A stretch of 64,000 bases of DNA from JBCCDY01 sp039030555 (GTDB lineage: Bacteria > Bacteroidota > Bacteroidia > Cytophagales > Cyclobacteriaceae), in NCBI GenBank assembly GCA_039030555.1, contig JBCCDY010000005.1, forward strand, positions 258,632-322,631. The letters are read 5' to 3'. A model generated the notes under the pieces. That model did no database searches. It was not told the origin of the DNA and worked only from the letters and a program-made list of their open reading frames with translations. The position numbers and the translations under genes were made by a program. This document shows positions 44,137 to 52,067 of the stretch, in pieces (position 1 is the first letter of the stretch; every line of letters starts with the position of its first letter).

Positions 44137-45129
44137 TCAGAATTTTAAAACAATCTTTCCTAGTTGTTTACCTTCTTTCATTCTGTCAAACGCACTTTTC
44201 CAATCCTCTGGAGCATATACATTATCTATTACAGGCTTTATATTGTGGCTTTTGACAAATTGTAGCATATCAGCAAACTCTTCATCGTTGCCCATAGTAG
44301 AACCCTGTAGCGTAGCTTGCTTCCAAAATATTTTAAAAAGATCAACTTTCTCGGGCATACCAGCACTTGCTCCATAAAAAACAATTTTTCCTCCGGGTTT
44401 TATCAGGTCAATGTATTTTGAAAATAGACTTCCACCTGTGCTATCGATTATGAGGTTGAATCCACCAACCTCTTTCAATGCTATTTTATGCCAATCTTCT
44501 GTTTTATAATTGAAACCACCTGATGCTCCCGTACTTTTGACTTTGTCTAACTTTTCTATTGACCCTGAGGTGACATAGACTTGATCACTCACCGACTTAC
44601 CGAACTGGAAGGCAAATTGTGCAACACCACCTCCTATTCCCGTGATTAAGACATTTTGCTTGTTGCTAAGCTTGCCATGCGTGAAGAGTGCTCTGTACGC
44701 AGTGAGTCCGGCAAGCGGTATTGCAGCCTGTTCTTCAGATTTCAACCCATGAATAGCTAAGTGGATTCGATCTTCACTTACTGCCACATACTCAGCAAAG
44801 GTGCCGTCTTTTGGCATTCCTAGAATGCTGTAATCTGATGCTTGGTATGATGATTCCTCTCCCCAACCAATATTGGGATTGATCAGAACTTCTTTACCTA
44901 TCCATTCACCTTTCACTTCACTCCCAACCTCTTCAACTACTCCAAAACCATCTGATCCGAGTGTCACTCCGTATTCTATACCTGGATACATGCCTTGCCT
45001 TATCCATTGGTCCCTATGGTTTAAAGCTGCTGTTTTAATCTTTATGAGTAACTCTTTTGGCCTGAGTTGAGGTTTTTGCTTATCGATCAATTCGACTTTA
45101 TCTCTCGCTGTTATGGCTATAGCTTTCAT
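44137..45129 (-). CDS. MDR-family zinc-independent oxidoreductase (quinone reductase-like)
   Basis: The 330-residue protein has an N-terminal GroES-like domain with LNHRDQWIRQGMYPG, where alcohol dehydrogenases carry the catalytic zinc cysteine. The Cys is missing here, so it belongs with the zinc-free quinone and enoyl reductases. The Rossmann domain has the dinucleotide motif ITGIGGGVAQFA. NADPH is the likely cofactor, and the substrate is open. It is a single gene. Confidence 0.85.
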   Translation of the reverse strand: MKAIAITARDKVELIDKQKPQLRPKELLIKIKTAALNHRDQWIRQGMYPGIEYGVTLGSDGFGVVEEVGSEVKGEWIGKEVLINPNIGWGEESSYQASDYSILGMPKDGTFAEYVAVSEDRIHLAIHGLKSEEQAAIPLAGLTAYRALFTHGKLSNKQNVLITGIGGGVAQFAFQFGKSVSDQVYVTSGSIEKLDKVKSTGASGGFNYKTEDWHKIALKEVGGFNLIIDSTGGSLFSKYIDLIKPGGKIVFYGASAGMPEKVDLFKIFWKQATLQGSTMGNDEEFADMLQFVKSHNIKPVIDNVYAPEDWKSAFDRMKEGKQLGKIVLKF

Positions 45130-45344
45130 TTCTTAATTTTTACGCTCTTAAGTTGGAGTGTACGTTCAACTACCCAATTTGGATCATATAAATAAAGTGC
45201 AATTCTTGTTAAACCGTGCAACTAAAGCTGACAGGTTTCAATTTTCTTTGTTTAAATTATAATTTATCCATTGTTTAGAGGAATATTACTGATTTTATCC
45301 TTGGAAAACCGAAATGATTTCATCTTAAATTACAATAAACGAAA

Positions 45345-45803
45345 ATGAAAACTCAAAAAATTATTACCGTATCGCTTGTCTTAGTTTTAGTATTAGTAGC
45401 TACAGCCTTCTTATCAAATAAAGATCAAAGTTCAAAAGAGGAGATTAAACAAGTCATTTTAGAGGGCTACATCCACGGAGCATTTAATGAATTGGATCCT
45501 GAAGCGATGTCCAAAACATTCCATGAAGACTTTGCTATTTTTTCGGCTAAGGGGAACGATATTTCAAGATATGAAATCAAAGACTGGGTCAATGGAGTGG
45601 AGAAAAGAAAGAATGACCCGGAATTTGATCCTGAAAACAATCAATGGGATGCTGAGTTTTCAAACATTGATGTGACAGGTAATTCTGCAGCAGTAAAAAT
45701 CAACTTATCTCATGAAGGAAGGCTCATTTATACCGATTATTTATCACTTTTGAAATTTGATGACGGTTGGAGGATCGTTGCCAAAGTATACCATAAGCAT
45801 TGA
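45345..45803 (+). CDS. Secreted NTF2-like (putative lumazine-binding) protein
   Basis: The 152-residue protein has a signal peptide-like N-terminus (1-25, LVLVLVATAFLS). An NTF2-fold domain follows, with EIKQVILEGYIHGAFNELD, FHEDFAIFSAKG and the terminal DYLSLLKFDDGWRIVAKVYHKH, in pieces. This matches the lumazine-binding-like group of small envelope proteins. Catalysis is not evident. It lies 25 bp before the TraB gene on the same strand and the two are probably cotranscribed. Confidence 0.75.
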   Translation: MKTQKIITVSLVLVLVLVATAFLSNKDQSSKEEIKQVILEGYIHGAFNELDPEAMSKTFHEDFAIFSAKGNDISRYEIKDWVNGVEKRKNDPEFDPENNQWDAEFSNIDVTGNSAAVKINLSHEGRLIYTDYLSLLKFDDGWRIVAKVYHKH

Positions 45804-45828
45804 TTTTAAACGATAGTACATTAGAGCA

Positions 45829-46707
45829 ATGAAAAAAATATTAATCGCAGGCTGTTTTGTTCTCTTAAGCTCGGTTGTTGGTCAGGCTCAAGAAACGGAA
45901 AACTCAATTTTTTGGAAAATTGAAGGAAATGGTCTTGAAAAACCGTCCTACTTATTTGGTACAATCCACTTTATGAGAAGCGAAGACTTCTTTATTACTA
46001 AGTCGATGAAAGAGAAGTTTAAAGAGGTAGACCTTTTTTCGACCGAAACGTTATACAATCACCATACAACACATGTATTGAATAAAGCGGCACATTTATC
46101 AGAGGATCAATCTTTAGAAGTGCTTTTGGGAAAGGATAACTACGAAAAGCTCGAAAAGCTTTTCAGGGAGCGTCTTGGGGTTAGTAAATTGAAATTTGGT
46201 TTGGTGTATAGCAGATTGAAACCGGTTATTCTGTTATCCTCTATTACTCAATTACAGCTTGGTAAGGATATTAAATATTTTGAAAATGAACTTTTAGACC
46301 TTGCTAAAAAAAGTGATTTGGAATATCTGGGGCTAGAAACTATAGAACGTGAGATAGAAGCACTTGAAAAATACCCTATGGATGCTCAGGTTAAGGCACT
46401 GATTGCCGCTGTTAACAACTTCGAGGGTCATATAGAAGATTATAATGGGCTTATAAAAGCTTATAAAAATCAAGACCTGGCTCAAGTCCTATTTAAAACG
46501 CTCGAACCTGAAAATCAAAACAGTGTTTTCAAAAAAGCATTTTATGATGAGCGTAACGAAGAATGGATTCCTGTAATGAAAAGAAAGATGGAGTTGGCCC
46601 CAACTTTTTTTGCAGTTGGTGCAGCACATCTTGAAGGCGCCAGAGGTTTAGTAAGTCTTTTAAAATCAGAAGGCTATAAACTTACACCTATCGAAGTCTT
46701 TAATTAA
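45829..46707 (+). CDS. TraB/GumN family protein
   Basis: The 292-residue protein has a signal peptide (1-20, VVGQAQ). The family's two landmarks are present: near the N-terminus SYLFGTIHFMRSEDFF with the conserved GTxH, and near the C-terminus FAVGAAHLEGARGLVSLL. A middle LGLETIEREIEAL provides the conserved glutamate. TraB/GumN proteins are putative metalloproteases related to Tiki/EreA. The substrate is unknown. It follows the NTF2-like gene closely, and the TPR protein follows at 46810. Confidence 0.88.
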   Translation: MKKILIAGCFVLLSSVVGQAQETENSIFWKIEGNGLEKPSYLFGTIHFMRSEDFFITKSMKEKFKEVDLFSTETLYNHHTTHVLNKAAHLSEDQSLEVLLGKDNYEKLEKLFRERLGVSKLKFGLVYSRLKPVILLSSITQLQLGKDIKYFENELLDLAKKSDLEYLGLETIEREIEALEKYPMDAQVKALIAAVNNFEGHIEDYNGLIKAYKNQDLAQVLFKTLEPENQNSVFKKAFYDERNEEWIPVMKRKMELAPTFFAVGAAHLEGARGLVSLLKSEGYKLTPIEVFN

Positions 46708-46809
46708 TTGAATCACCCTTAATTCCACTGTTATTGGATATCGGTTATATCTTTCATTTCTTTACTCCCTGGAAACACCTTTCAACAAGTGTTATCCGTA
46801 TTTTTTGAT

Positions 46810-48747
46810 ATGACCATTACCACAAATTTTTTGAACTTTATCGGTCGGATTATATTGTTGTGCTTAATTCTTGCTAATACGTTAGGGTATTCACAAGAAT
46901 TAGACAGTCTAAAATCTTTATTAGATGACAAGCAACTAAGCGATACAACTAGAGTTGATATTCTTAACGAACTAGCTTTCCAATTATGGAATTCCGATCC
47001 CGAGGCTACTCTGAAATATGCGAATGAAGCCTTAGAAATCTCCGAAGACTTATCAGATAAAAAGCGATTAGCTTTAGCCCACAAGGTACTTGGTATCCAT
47101 TTTTGGTCAGTAAGTGACTATGATAAATCATTAGATAATTATTATGAGGCTCTTGAGCTGTTGAGAGAATTAAAAGATACAGAAGGACAAGCCACTATTC
47201 ACAATAATATCGGAATTGTTTTTTGGGATAGAGAGGAATTCGAGCAAGCGATTGATTCGTATGAAATACTGTTAAAACTCTCTTCGGACTCGAGTTTACG
47301 AAGTGCGGTTTATAATAACTTATCTGTCATTTCACTGGAAGTTGGAAAACCATTAGAATCATTGATGTACTCCAATAAATCTATTGCTACGTTATCTGCT
47401 GATACAGCTACATTAATATCAGTATATATTAATAAAGGTAATGCTCTCTTCGATTTGAATGAAGACGAGAAAGCTCTTAATAATTATTTTAAGTCGGTAG
47501 ATCTTGCTTATGCTAATAATGATTTGTTTAACCAATCAAAAGCACTTATTAATATTGGAGATATATATAAGGAAGAAAACAAATATGATTTATCGCACAA
47601 ATATTTATCAGAAGCATTACTAATCAACCGGAAATTAGATAATAAAGCAGGAATTGGAAATAGTCTAACAGCTATAGGCGGGTTAGAGATAAGTAAAGGA
47701 AATCTCGATAGCGCAAGAATCTATTTGAACGAAGCATTGAATATTTATACTGAATTAGGAAAAAAGTCGAACCTTTCTAATATATATATTGGATTGGGAA
47801 GTATATATTCAGAAGCTGCTAATTGGGATGAAGCAGAGAAATATTTTTTGAAGGCAGTTTATTTAAATGAAGAACTAAATAACCCTTTTGAATCTTCATA
47901 TACCTCAAATAGATTATCACAGCTATATTTTAAAGTTAAGTCTTTCAGAAAGGCAAGGGAATATGCTAATAGAGGTTTAAGAGTAGCTAACGAATACAAT
48001 ATTTTAAATGAAAAAGTTACTAGTCATTTGATGTTGGCCAAATTAGATTCTGTCCAAAAAGATTACAAAAGTGCTTATTTTCATAGAGTCAAATTTTCGG
48101 AGTATAAGGCCGAAAAGGATGAAAACAACCTTAAAGTTCTGGATTTAGGCTCATCTCGAGAAATAGCTAAAAGAGAAAAAGAAAATGAGCTTTTAAGACG
48201 TGAAAAGGAGATTAAGGATAAGGAGCTAGATTTGTCTCAGAGTGAATCTCAAAGAAATCTAATATTGCTATTAATTATGAGTTTCGCTCTCGTAGGTTTC
48301 GTATTTTTAGCTATAAAACTTTATCAATTCAATCAGGAAAAACAGAAAGCTTATGTGATGTTAGAAAGTCTAAACACAGAAATCATTCAACAAAAACAAG
48401 AAATATTACTTCAAGCTGAAAAGCTCAAAGAAGCAAATAAAGAAATATCATTAATGAATCGTTCTCTAGAGAAAAAAGTCGATAAACGAACGAGGGAATT
48501 AAAATTACAGAATGATAAAATTATACAATACGCATATATCAATGCACACAAGCTAAGAGCACCAGTTGCCAGAATACTAGGGTTGATCTATTTGATCAAT
48601 AATAATCCAACTGAACAAGAACTCAATGATATGTTAGAACGGCTAGACACTTCTGCTAAGGAACTAGACGAGGTGGTTAGATCCATCAGCGATACCTTAG
48701 CAGAAGAGAGACCGGATATGGTTTATAAACAAAAAAGGGAAGTATAG
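46810..48747 (+). CDS. TPR membrane protein with histidine-kinase phosphoacceptor domain but no ATPase domain
   Basis: This is 645 residues from ATG 46810; a GTG at 46789 is less likely because it removes the clean signal sequence. It has a signal peptide (1-28), eight or more TPR units to about 430 and a transmembrane helix at about 500-520 (LILLLIMSFALVGFVFLAI). A coiled coil follows, and then a DHp/HisKA-like helix with H580 in YINAHKLRAPVARILGL. The protein ends 65 residues later with no HATPase motifs (N, G1, F, G2 boxes). It is thus either a kinase-like scaffold or phosphotransfer partner. Many Bacteroidota TPR sensors of this type do have the ATPase. Confidence 0.8.
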   Translation: MTITTNFLNFIGRIILLCLILANTLGYSQELDSLKSLLDDKQLSDTTRVDILNELAFQLWNSDPEATLKYANEALEISEDLSDKKRLALAHKVLGIHFWSVSDYDKSLDNYYEALELLRELKDTEGQATIHNNIGIVFWDREEFEQAIDSYEILLKLSSDSSLRSAVYNNLSVISLEVGKPLESLMYSNKSIATLSADTATLISVYINKGNALFDLNEDEKALNNYFKSVDLAYANNDLFNQSKALINIGDIYKEENKYDLSHKYLSEALLINRKLDNKAGIGNSLTAIGGLEISKGNLDSARIYLNEALNIYTELGKKSNLSNIYIGLGSIYSEAANWDEAEKYFLKAVYLNEELNNPFESSYTSNRLSQLYFKVKSFRKAREYANRGLRVANEYNILNEKVTSHLMLAKLDSVQKDYKSAYFHRVKFSEYKAEKDENNLKVLDLGSSREIAKREKENELLRREKEIKDKELDLSQSESQRNLILLLIMSFALVGFVFLAIKLYQFNQEKQKAYVMLESLNTEIIQQKQEILLQAEKLKEANKEISLMNRSLEKKVDKRTRELKLQNDKIIQYAYINAHKLRAPVARILGLIYLINNNPTEQELNDMLERLDTSAKELDEVVRSISDTLAEERPDMVYKQKREV

Positions 48748-48763
48748 ACTTCCCAAATTTTTT
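48737..48763. terminator. Bidirectional terminator between convergent genes
   Basis: Arms GGGAAG and CTTCCC enclose a six-base loop, with A-rich sequence on the left and a run of T on the right. It overlaps the stop of the TPR gene and separates it from the small lipoprotein gene on the minus strand. Confidence 0.65.
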
Positions 48764-48778
48764 CAAAAGATAAATATA

Positions 48779-48916
48779 CTACCTAACCACTACACTCTTT
48801 TCCTTTCCGTTCTCAACATCTTGAATATTGGTATCAGGAACAACTTCTTCGTCATCACAACCTGCTACAGATAAAAATAAAACTGCTCCGAATAATAGTG
48901 TAAATATCTTTTTCAT
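48779..48916 (-). CDS. Small 45-residue lipoprotein
   Basis: Too short for ordinary ORF calling, but convincing. ATG at 48916 opens MKKIFTLLFGAVLFLSVAGC, a textbook lipoprotein signal with the lipobox SVAGC and lipidated Cys20. It is followed by DDEEVVPDTN and a hydrophilic tail to TAG at 48779. The acidic residues after the cysteine are typical of surface-exposed lipoproteins in Bacteroidota. The mature peptide is about 26 residues. About 260 bases upstream hold no other gene; they include an AAACGC/GCGTTT hairpin at about 49020. Function is unknown. Confidence 0.7.
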   Translation of the reverse strand: MKKIFTLLFGAVLFLSVAGCDDEEVVPDTNIQDVENGKEKSVVVR

Positions 48917-49180
48917 GTCTATAAATTTGAATGTTTATGTTTTTATTTTTTGCTTGACTATGATTCAAACTTGAAAAAATAAAATTCTACACTCAAACTT
49001 TTAAGACATAAAAATTACTTAAACGCTTCATTTTCAGCGTTTTATACAAATTTATATTGAGATAGTATAAATATGAATGTAAAAATAGTAATATTTTAGA
49101 CATAGAAAAGGGATAGTCTACCTCTGAGAATATTACAATATTAATGATCCTTTTAGTGCTTAGTTTCCATATAGAAACAA

Positions 49181-49210
49181 AAAAGGCTTTTAGAGGTACC
49201 TAAAAGCCTT
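49181..49210 (-). terminator. Rho-independent terminator of the M48 gene
   Basis: An 11-bp perfect inverted repeat AAGGCTTTTAG / CTAAAAGCCTT is followed on the minus strand by TTTTTT. It lies 27 bp after the stop of the M48 gene. Confidence 0.85.
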
Positions 49211-49236
49211 TAGTAGAATAGTACAATTTTACTTTT

Positions 49237-50046
49237 TCAGTTACTCTTTCTGTAGTACTGTTTAGCTTCCGGGATCCAGTTATTAAGATCTTCTATTCTG
49301 GTGCTGTGAGATGGGTGCGTTGATAGAAATTCAGGAGGAGACTGCCCCCCACTATTAGCGGACATTCGTTCCCAAAACTTGGGAGCCGCCTCAGGGTTAT
49401 AGCCAGCTAAAGCCATAAAGATTAATCCAAGATGGTCAGCCTCGCTTTCATTTTCTCTCGAGAACTTTAAGATTCCTAAAGATGTACCTGCACCCGCAGC
49501 CTGCAATAATAGGTCACCGGAAGCTGACGCACCTGCTCCGCCTAAAAGTATAGAGGCGATACTCAAACCTGTTTGTGCAGCCATTTGCTGGCTAACACGC
49601 TCCCTCCCATGGTTAGCTACAGCATGGGCTACCTCATGTCCCATCACAACGGCAACACCTAATTCGCTCTGGCATATCGGCATAATTCCTGTGTAGAAAG
49701 CAACTTTACCGCCAGGCATCGCCCAAGCATTTACTGAATTATCATCCAATAGGTTAAATTCCCAATTGTAACCATCCAGAAGTTCTGACTGTCCTCTTTC
49801 TTTGAAGTATTCTTCCACAGCTTTTTTTATCCTATTTCCTGAATTTTTCACCCATGATGTCCACTCAGCATTATCTGAGACTTTAGCCTGATTTAAAACT
49901 TCCTGGTATTGAGCTGTACTGGCCTGGATTAGTTCATCATTCGAAATTAAGCTCAACTGCTTCCTACCCGTAACCGGTACTTCTGCACAATGGTTGGAAA
50001 TGAAGAGAATTAAAAAGAGAGCGAAAAAAGTCTTTAAGTTGATCAT
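49237..50046 (-). CDS. M48 family zinc metallopeptidase lipoprotein
   Basis: The 269-residue protein has a lipoprotein signal (lipobox ISNHC, Cys20) and the family opening VPVTGRKQLSLIS. The catalytic HEVAHAVANHG has H137, E138 and H141, with the third zinc ligand in the NESEADHLG segment. Length and motif order agree with the LoiP/YcaL/BepA-like periplasmic quality-control proteases. Lipidation places it on the envelope. It has its own terminator. A TAnnTTTG match (minus strand, 50105-50112) may be its -7 element. Confidence 0.93.
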   Translation of the reverse strand: MINLKTFFALFLILFISNHCAEVPVTGRKQLSLISNDELIQASTAQYQEVLNQAKVSDNAEWTSWVKNSGNRIKKAVEEYFKERGQSELLDGYNWEFNLLDDNSVNAWAMPGGKVAFYTGIMPICQSELGVAVVMGHEVAHAVANHGRERVSQQMAAQTGLSIASILLGGAGASASGDLLLQAAGAGTSLGILKFSRENESEADHLGLIFMALAGYNPEAAPKFWERMSANSGGQSPPEFLSTHPSHSTRIEDLNNWIPEAKQYYRKSN

Positions 50047-50207
50047 GTTGTTTCTATTGGTCCTTAATAGTTATCAAAAACAATTCCATACATAGTTTAT
50101 GAACCAAAAGTACAAATTAGGTACCTAAGCAGATGTATTTGATATGTAAATAAATAAAAGAGTGCAAACTCCCGCGATCAAAGTCTGTATCTGCAAAGGT
50201 GAGAAAA

Positions 50208-50239
50208 CAATATATGTAGAATCTTATCTACATATATTG
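50208..50239 (-). terminator. Inverted repeat after the Crp/Fnr gene, probable terminator
   Basis: A perfect 13-bp inverted repeat CAATATATGTAGA / TCTACATATATTG with a six-base loop lies 4 bp after the stop on the minus strand. The T run after it is short, so termination is moderately likely. Confidence 0.55.
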
Positions 50240-50243
50240 GTTA

Positions 50244-50891
50244 TCAGGCGCACTCAGCTATCTTCTGTAACCTATTTATAGGTTTGATATCTCCACTCGC
50301 GTTAAAAAAGTCAATATCCTCCTTTTTAATTTTCTTCATAGCCTTAGATACCGTTTGCCTGGTTGCTCCCACTAAGTTGGCAATATCCTGATGTTTAAGG
50401 AGCGACTCGAAATTCAGATCAAATTTTTCATAATGGGGCTTAAGTTCTCTAAAAAGGAATATAACCCTATTCACCACATCTTGAGAAGCTATAGAAAAAA
50501 GCCTGGATTCTGATTTACACCACCTTCCGACTATATATTTCTGAAACCAATTACTCAATTTCGTGTCTTCATCAAGTACTTTTCTAAAGCTGCTCACATT
50601 TATGACATTGAGGTTGATATGCGTGATTGCCTTCGAGAATTCATTAAACTCCCGGTTAAGAAAACCCAAATTCCCAAACATATCACCAGGGATCAGCACG
50701 TCATAGATTATTCGATTTCCCTTATCATCATAGCTGCCTATTTTAACTACGCCTTCCGTTATTTGATAAATATGTTGTGTATCGAACGGGGGTCTATATA
50801 TATATTCTCCCTTTAGGTGTTTTTTACATAATACTTCTACCTGCGGATGCCTTATTTCTAAGTATTCCCTTAAATCGAATGTATCATCCAT
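50244..50891 (-). CDS. Crp/Fnr family transcriptional regulator
   Basis: The 215-residue protein has an N-terminal cyclic-nucleotide-binding-like domain (VVKIGSYDDKGNRIIYDVLIPGDMFG, in pieces). The C-terminal winged helix has the recognition helix DIANLVGATRQTVSKAMKKIKKE (in pieces). There are no clustered N-terminal cysteines of an FNR-type Fe-S cluster. The ligand is unknown. It lies 23 bp downstream of the PhoD-like phosphatase gene and is probably cotranscribed with it. Confidence 0.9.
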   Translation of the reverse strand: MDDTFDLREYLEIRHPQVEVLCKKHLKGEYIYRPPFDTQHIYQITEGVVKIGSYDDKGNRIIYDVLIPGDMFGNLGFLNREFNEFSKAITHINLNVINVSSFRKVLDEDTKLSNWFQKYIVGRWCKSESRLFSIASQDVVNRVIFLFRELKPHYEKFDLNFESLLKHQDIANLVGATRQTVSKAMKKIKKEDIDFFNASGDIKPINRLQKIAECA

Positions 50892-50914
50892 AGCTCAATT
50901 GTTGAATTTCTCTT

Positions 50915-51907
50915 TTAGAATTTAATCTTATGGCTCTCAAGGGTTACACCCTCTTTGCCTTTAATCTCAACTTCAGCTTTATTCACTCCGTCTGTATTGG
51001 AAAGCTCTAATACCCCATAGTTCAATTTCATGATGAGTTCTCCGATTCTATATTGATTTTCTTCTTCACCCCCATTCCTCCAAGTGTGGGTAAGTCCACT
51101 AGAGGTAATATCATACAACGGATAATTAATCCCATTTACTTCATATTTAGAAACTTCAGCGATGTGTCTATCCCCACTTAAAAAAACAACTCCTTGTGCC
51201 TTACTTTCTTTGATTACATCAAAAAGTCGCTTCCGTGAAGAAGGAAAATTGGCCCATTTCTCATAAGCATGATCCTTAGCAATAACCTGAATACTACTTC
51301 CAATTATGTTGAAGGTAGCATCACTACTTTCCAATTCACTTTCCAACCAATTCCATTGTTCTTCTCCTAAAACATCTCCGGATTCATTTGGGAGATATAC
51401 TCTATTCTTTCTTGTGATGGTATCCCTGTTAAACCTTGTATCAAGAAGTATGACTTTAATTTTCAGATCGCCTCTCATAAAGTCGTATGAATCGTATATA
51501 CCTTGCCTTTCCCATCGCTCAGAATTAGAGTCCTCCCCATAAAACTCTAAAGCAAGTTTTTGACTTTCATGCTTTTTGGAATAATCCTTTCCGGCATCGT
51601 TCAATCCATAATCATGGTCATCCCAAATCCCAATAATTTTAGTCTTTGATTTTAATCGGTTATAGCCTTCGTTTTCATTTTGTTTTTTGTATTTGGCTTT
51701 CATAATGGACATATCATGCGTATCTCCATAAATATTGTCGCCCAGCCAAATCCAGAGATCAGGTGATTCGTTTATGATAGGTTCCCATAAGGGTTGCTCC
51801 AGATCCTGCTTATTGCATGATCCAAACGCTATAACAAAAGACTTATCTGATTGTGCGAGTAAATCAAACCAGTGAATAAATAGAAATATGAATAGAAAAA
51901 ATCTCAT
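50915..51907 (-). CDS. PhoD-like alkaline phosphatase/phosphodiesterase
   Basis: The 330-residue protein has a signal peptide (1-18, IHWFDLLAQ). Motifs of the PhoD-like metallophosphatase family are present: AFGSCNKQ at the N-terminus, WLGDNIYGD, IGIWDDHDYGLNDAG and FLSGDRHIAEV. These give the aspartate, asparagine and histidine metal ligands. The mature enzyme is short for PhoD but typical of Bacteroidota members that lack the N-terminal Ig-like domain. It is probably exported and releases phosphate from esters. The Crp/Fnr gene follows by 23 bp. Confidence 0.9.
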   Translation of the reverse strand: MRFFLFIFLFIHWFDLLAQSDKSFVIAFGSCNKQDLEQPLWEPIINESPDLWIWLGDNIYGDTHDMSIMKAKYKKQNENEGYNRLKSKTKIIGIWDDHDYGLNDAGKDYSKKHESQKLALEFYGEDSNSERWERQGIYDSYDFMRGDLKIKVILLDTRFNRDTITRKNRVYLPNESGDVLGEEQWNWLESELESSDATFNIIGSSIQVIAKDHAYEKWANFPSSRKRLFDVIKESKAQGVVFLSGDRHIAEVSKYEVNGINYPLYDITSSGLTHTWRNGGEEENQYRIGELIMKLNYGVLELSNTDGVNKAEVEIKGKEGVTLESHKIKF

Positions 51908-52013
51908 AGTAATATTTTTAAAATTTAAAATTAGTTTGTTAATGCTTCGATCAAACCTCCATACACAAGGTTCATAATCTGTTAAACAAACCTTAATGAG
52001 ATCATAATCAAAA

Positions 52014-52042
52014 TTAGTCCTCGACTTATTGTCGAGGACTAA
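52014..52042 (-). terminator. Rho-independent terminator of the large TonB receptor gene
   Basis: A 12-bp perfect inverted repeat TTAGTCCTCGAC / GTCGAGGACTAA with a five-base loop lies 26 bp after the stop, with an AT-rich tail on the minus strand. Confidence 0.75.
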
Positions 52043-52067
52043 TGCAGTTATTTAATAAAATTTAACT

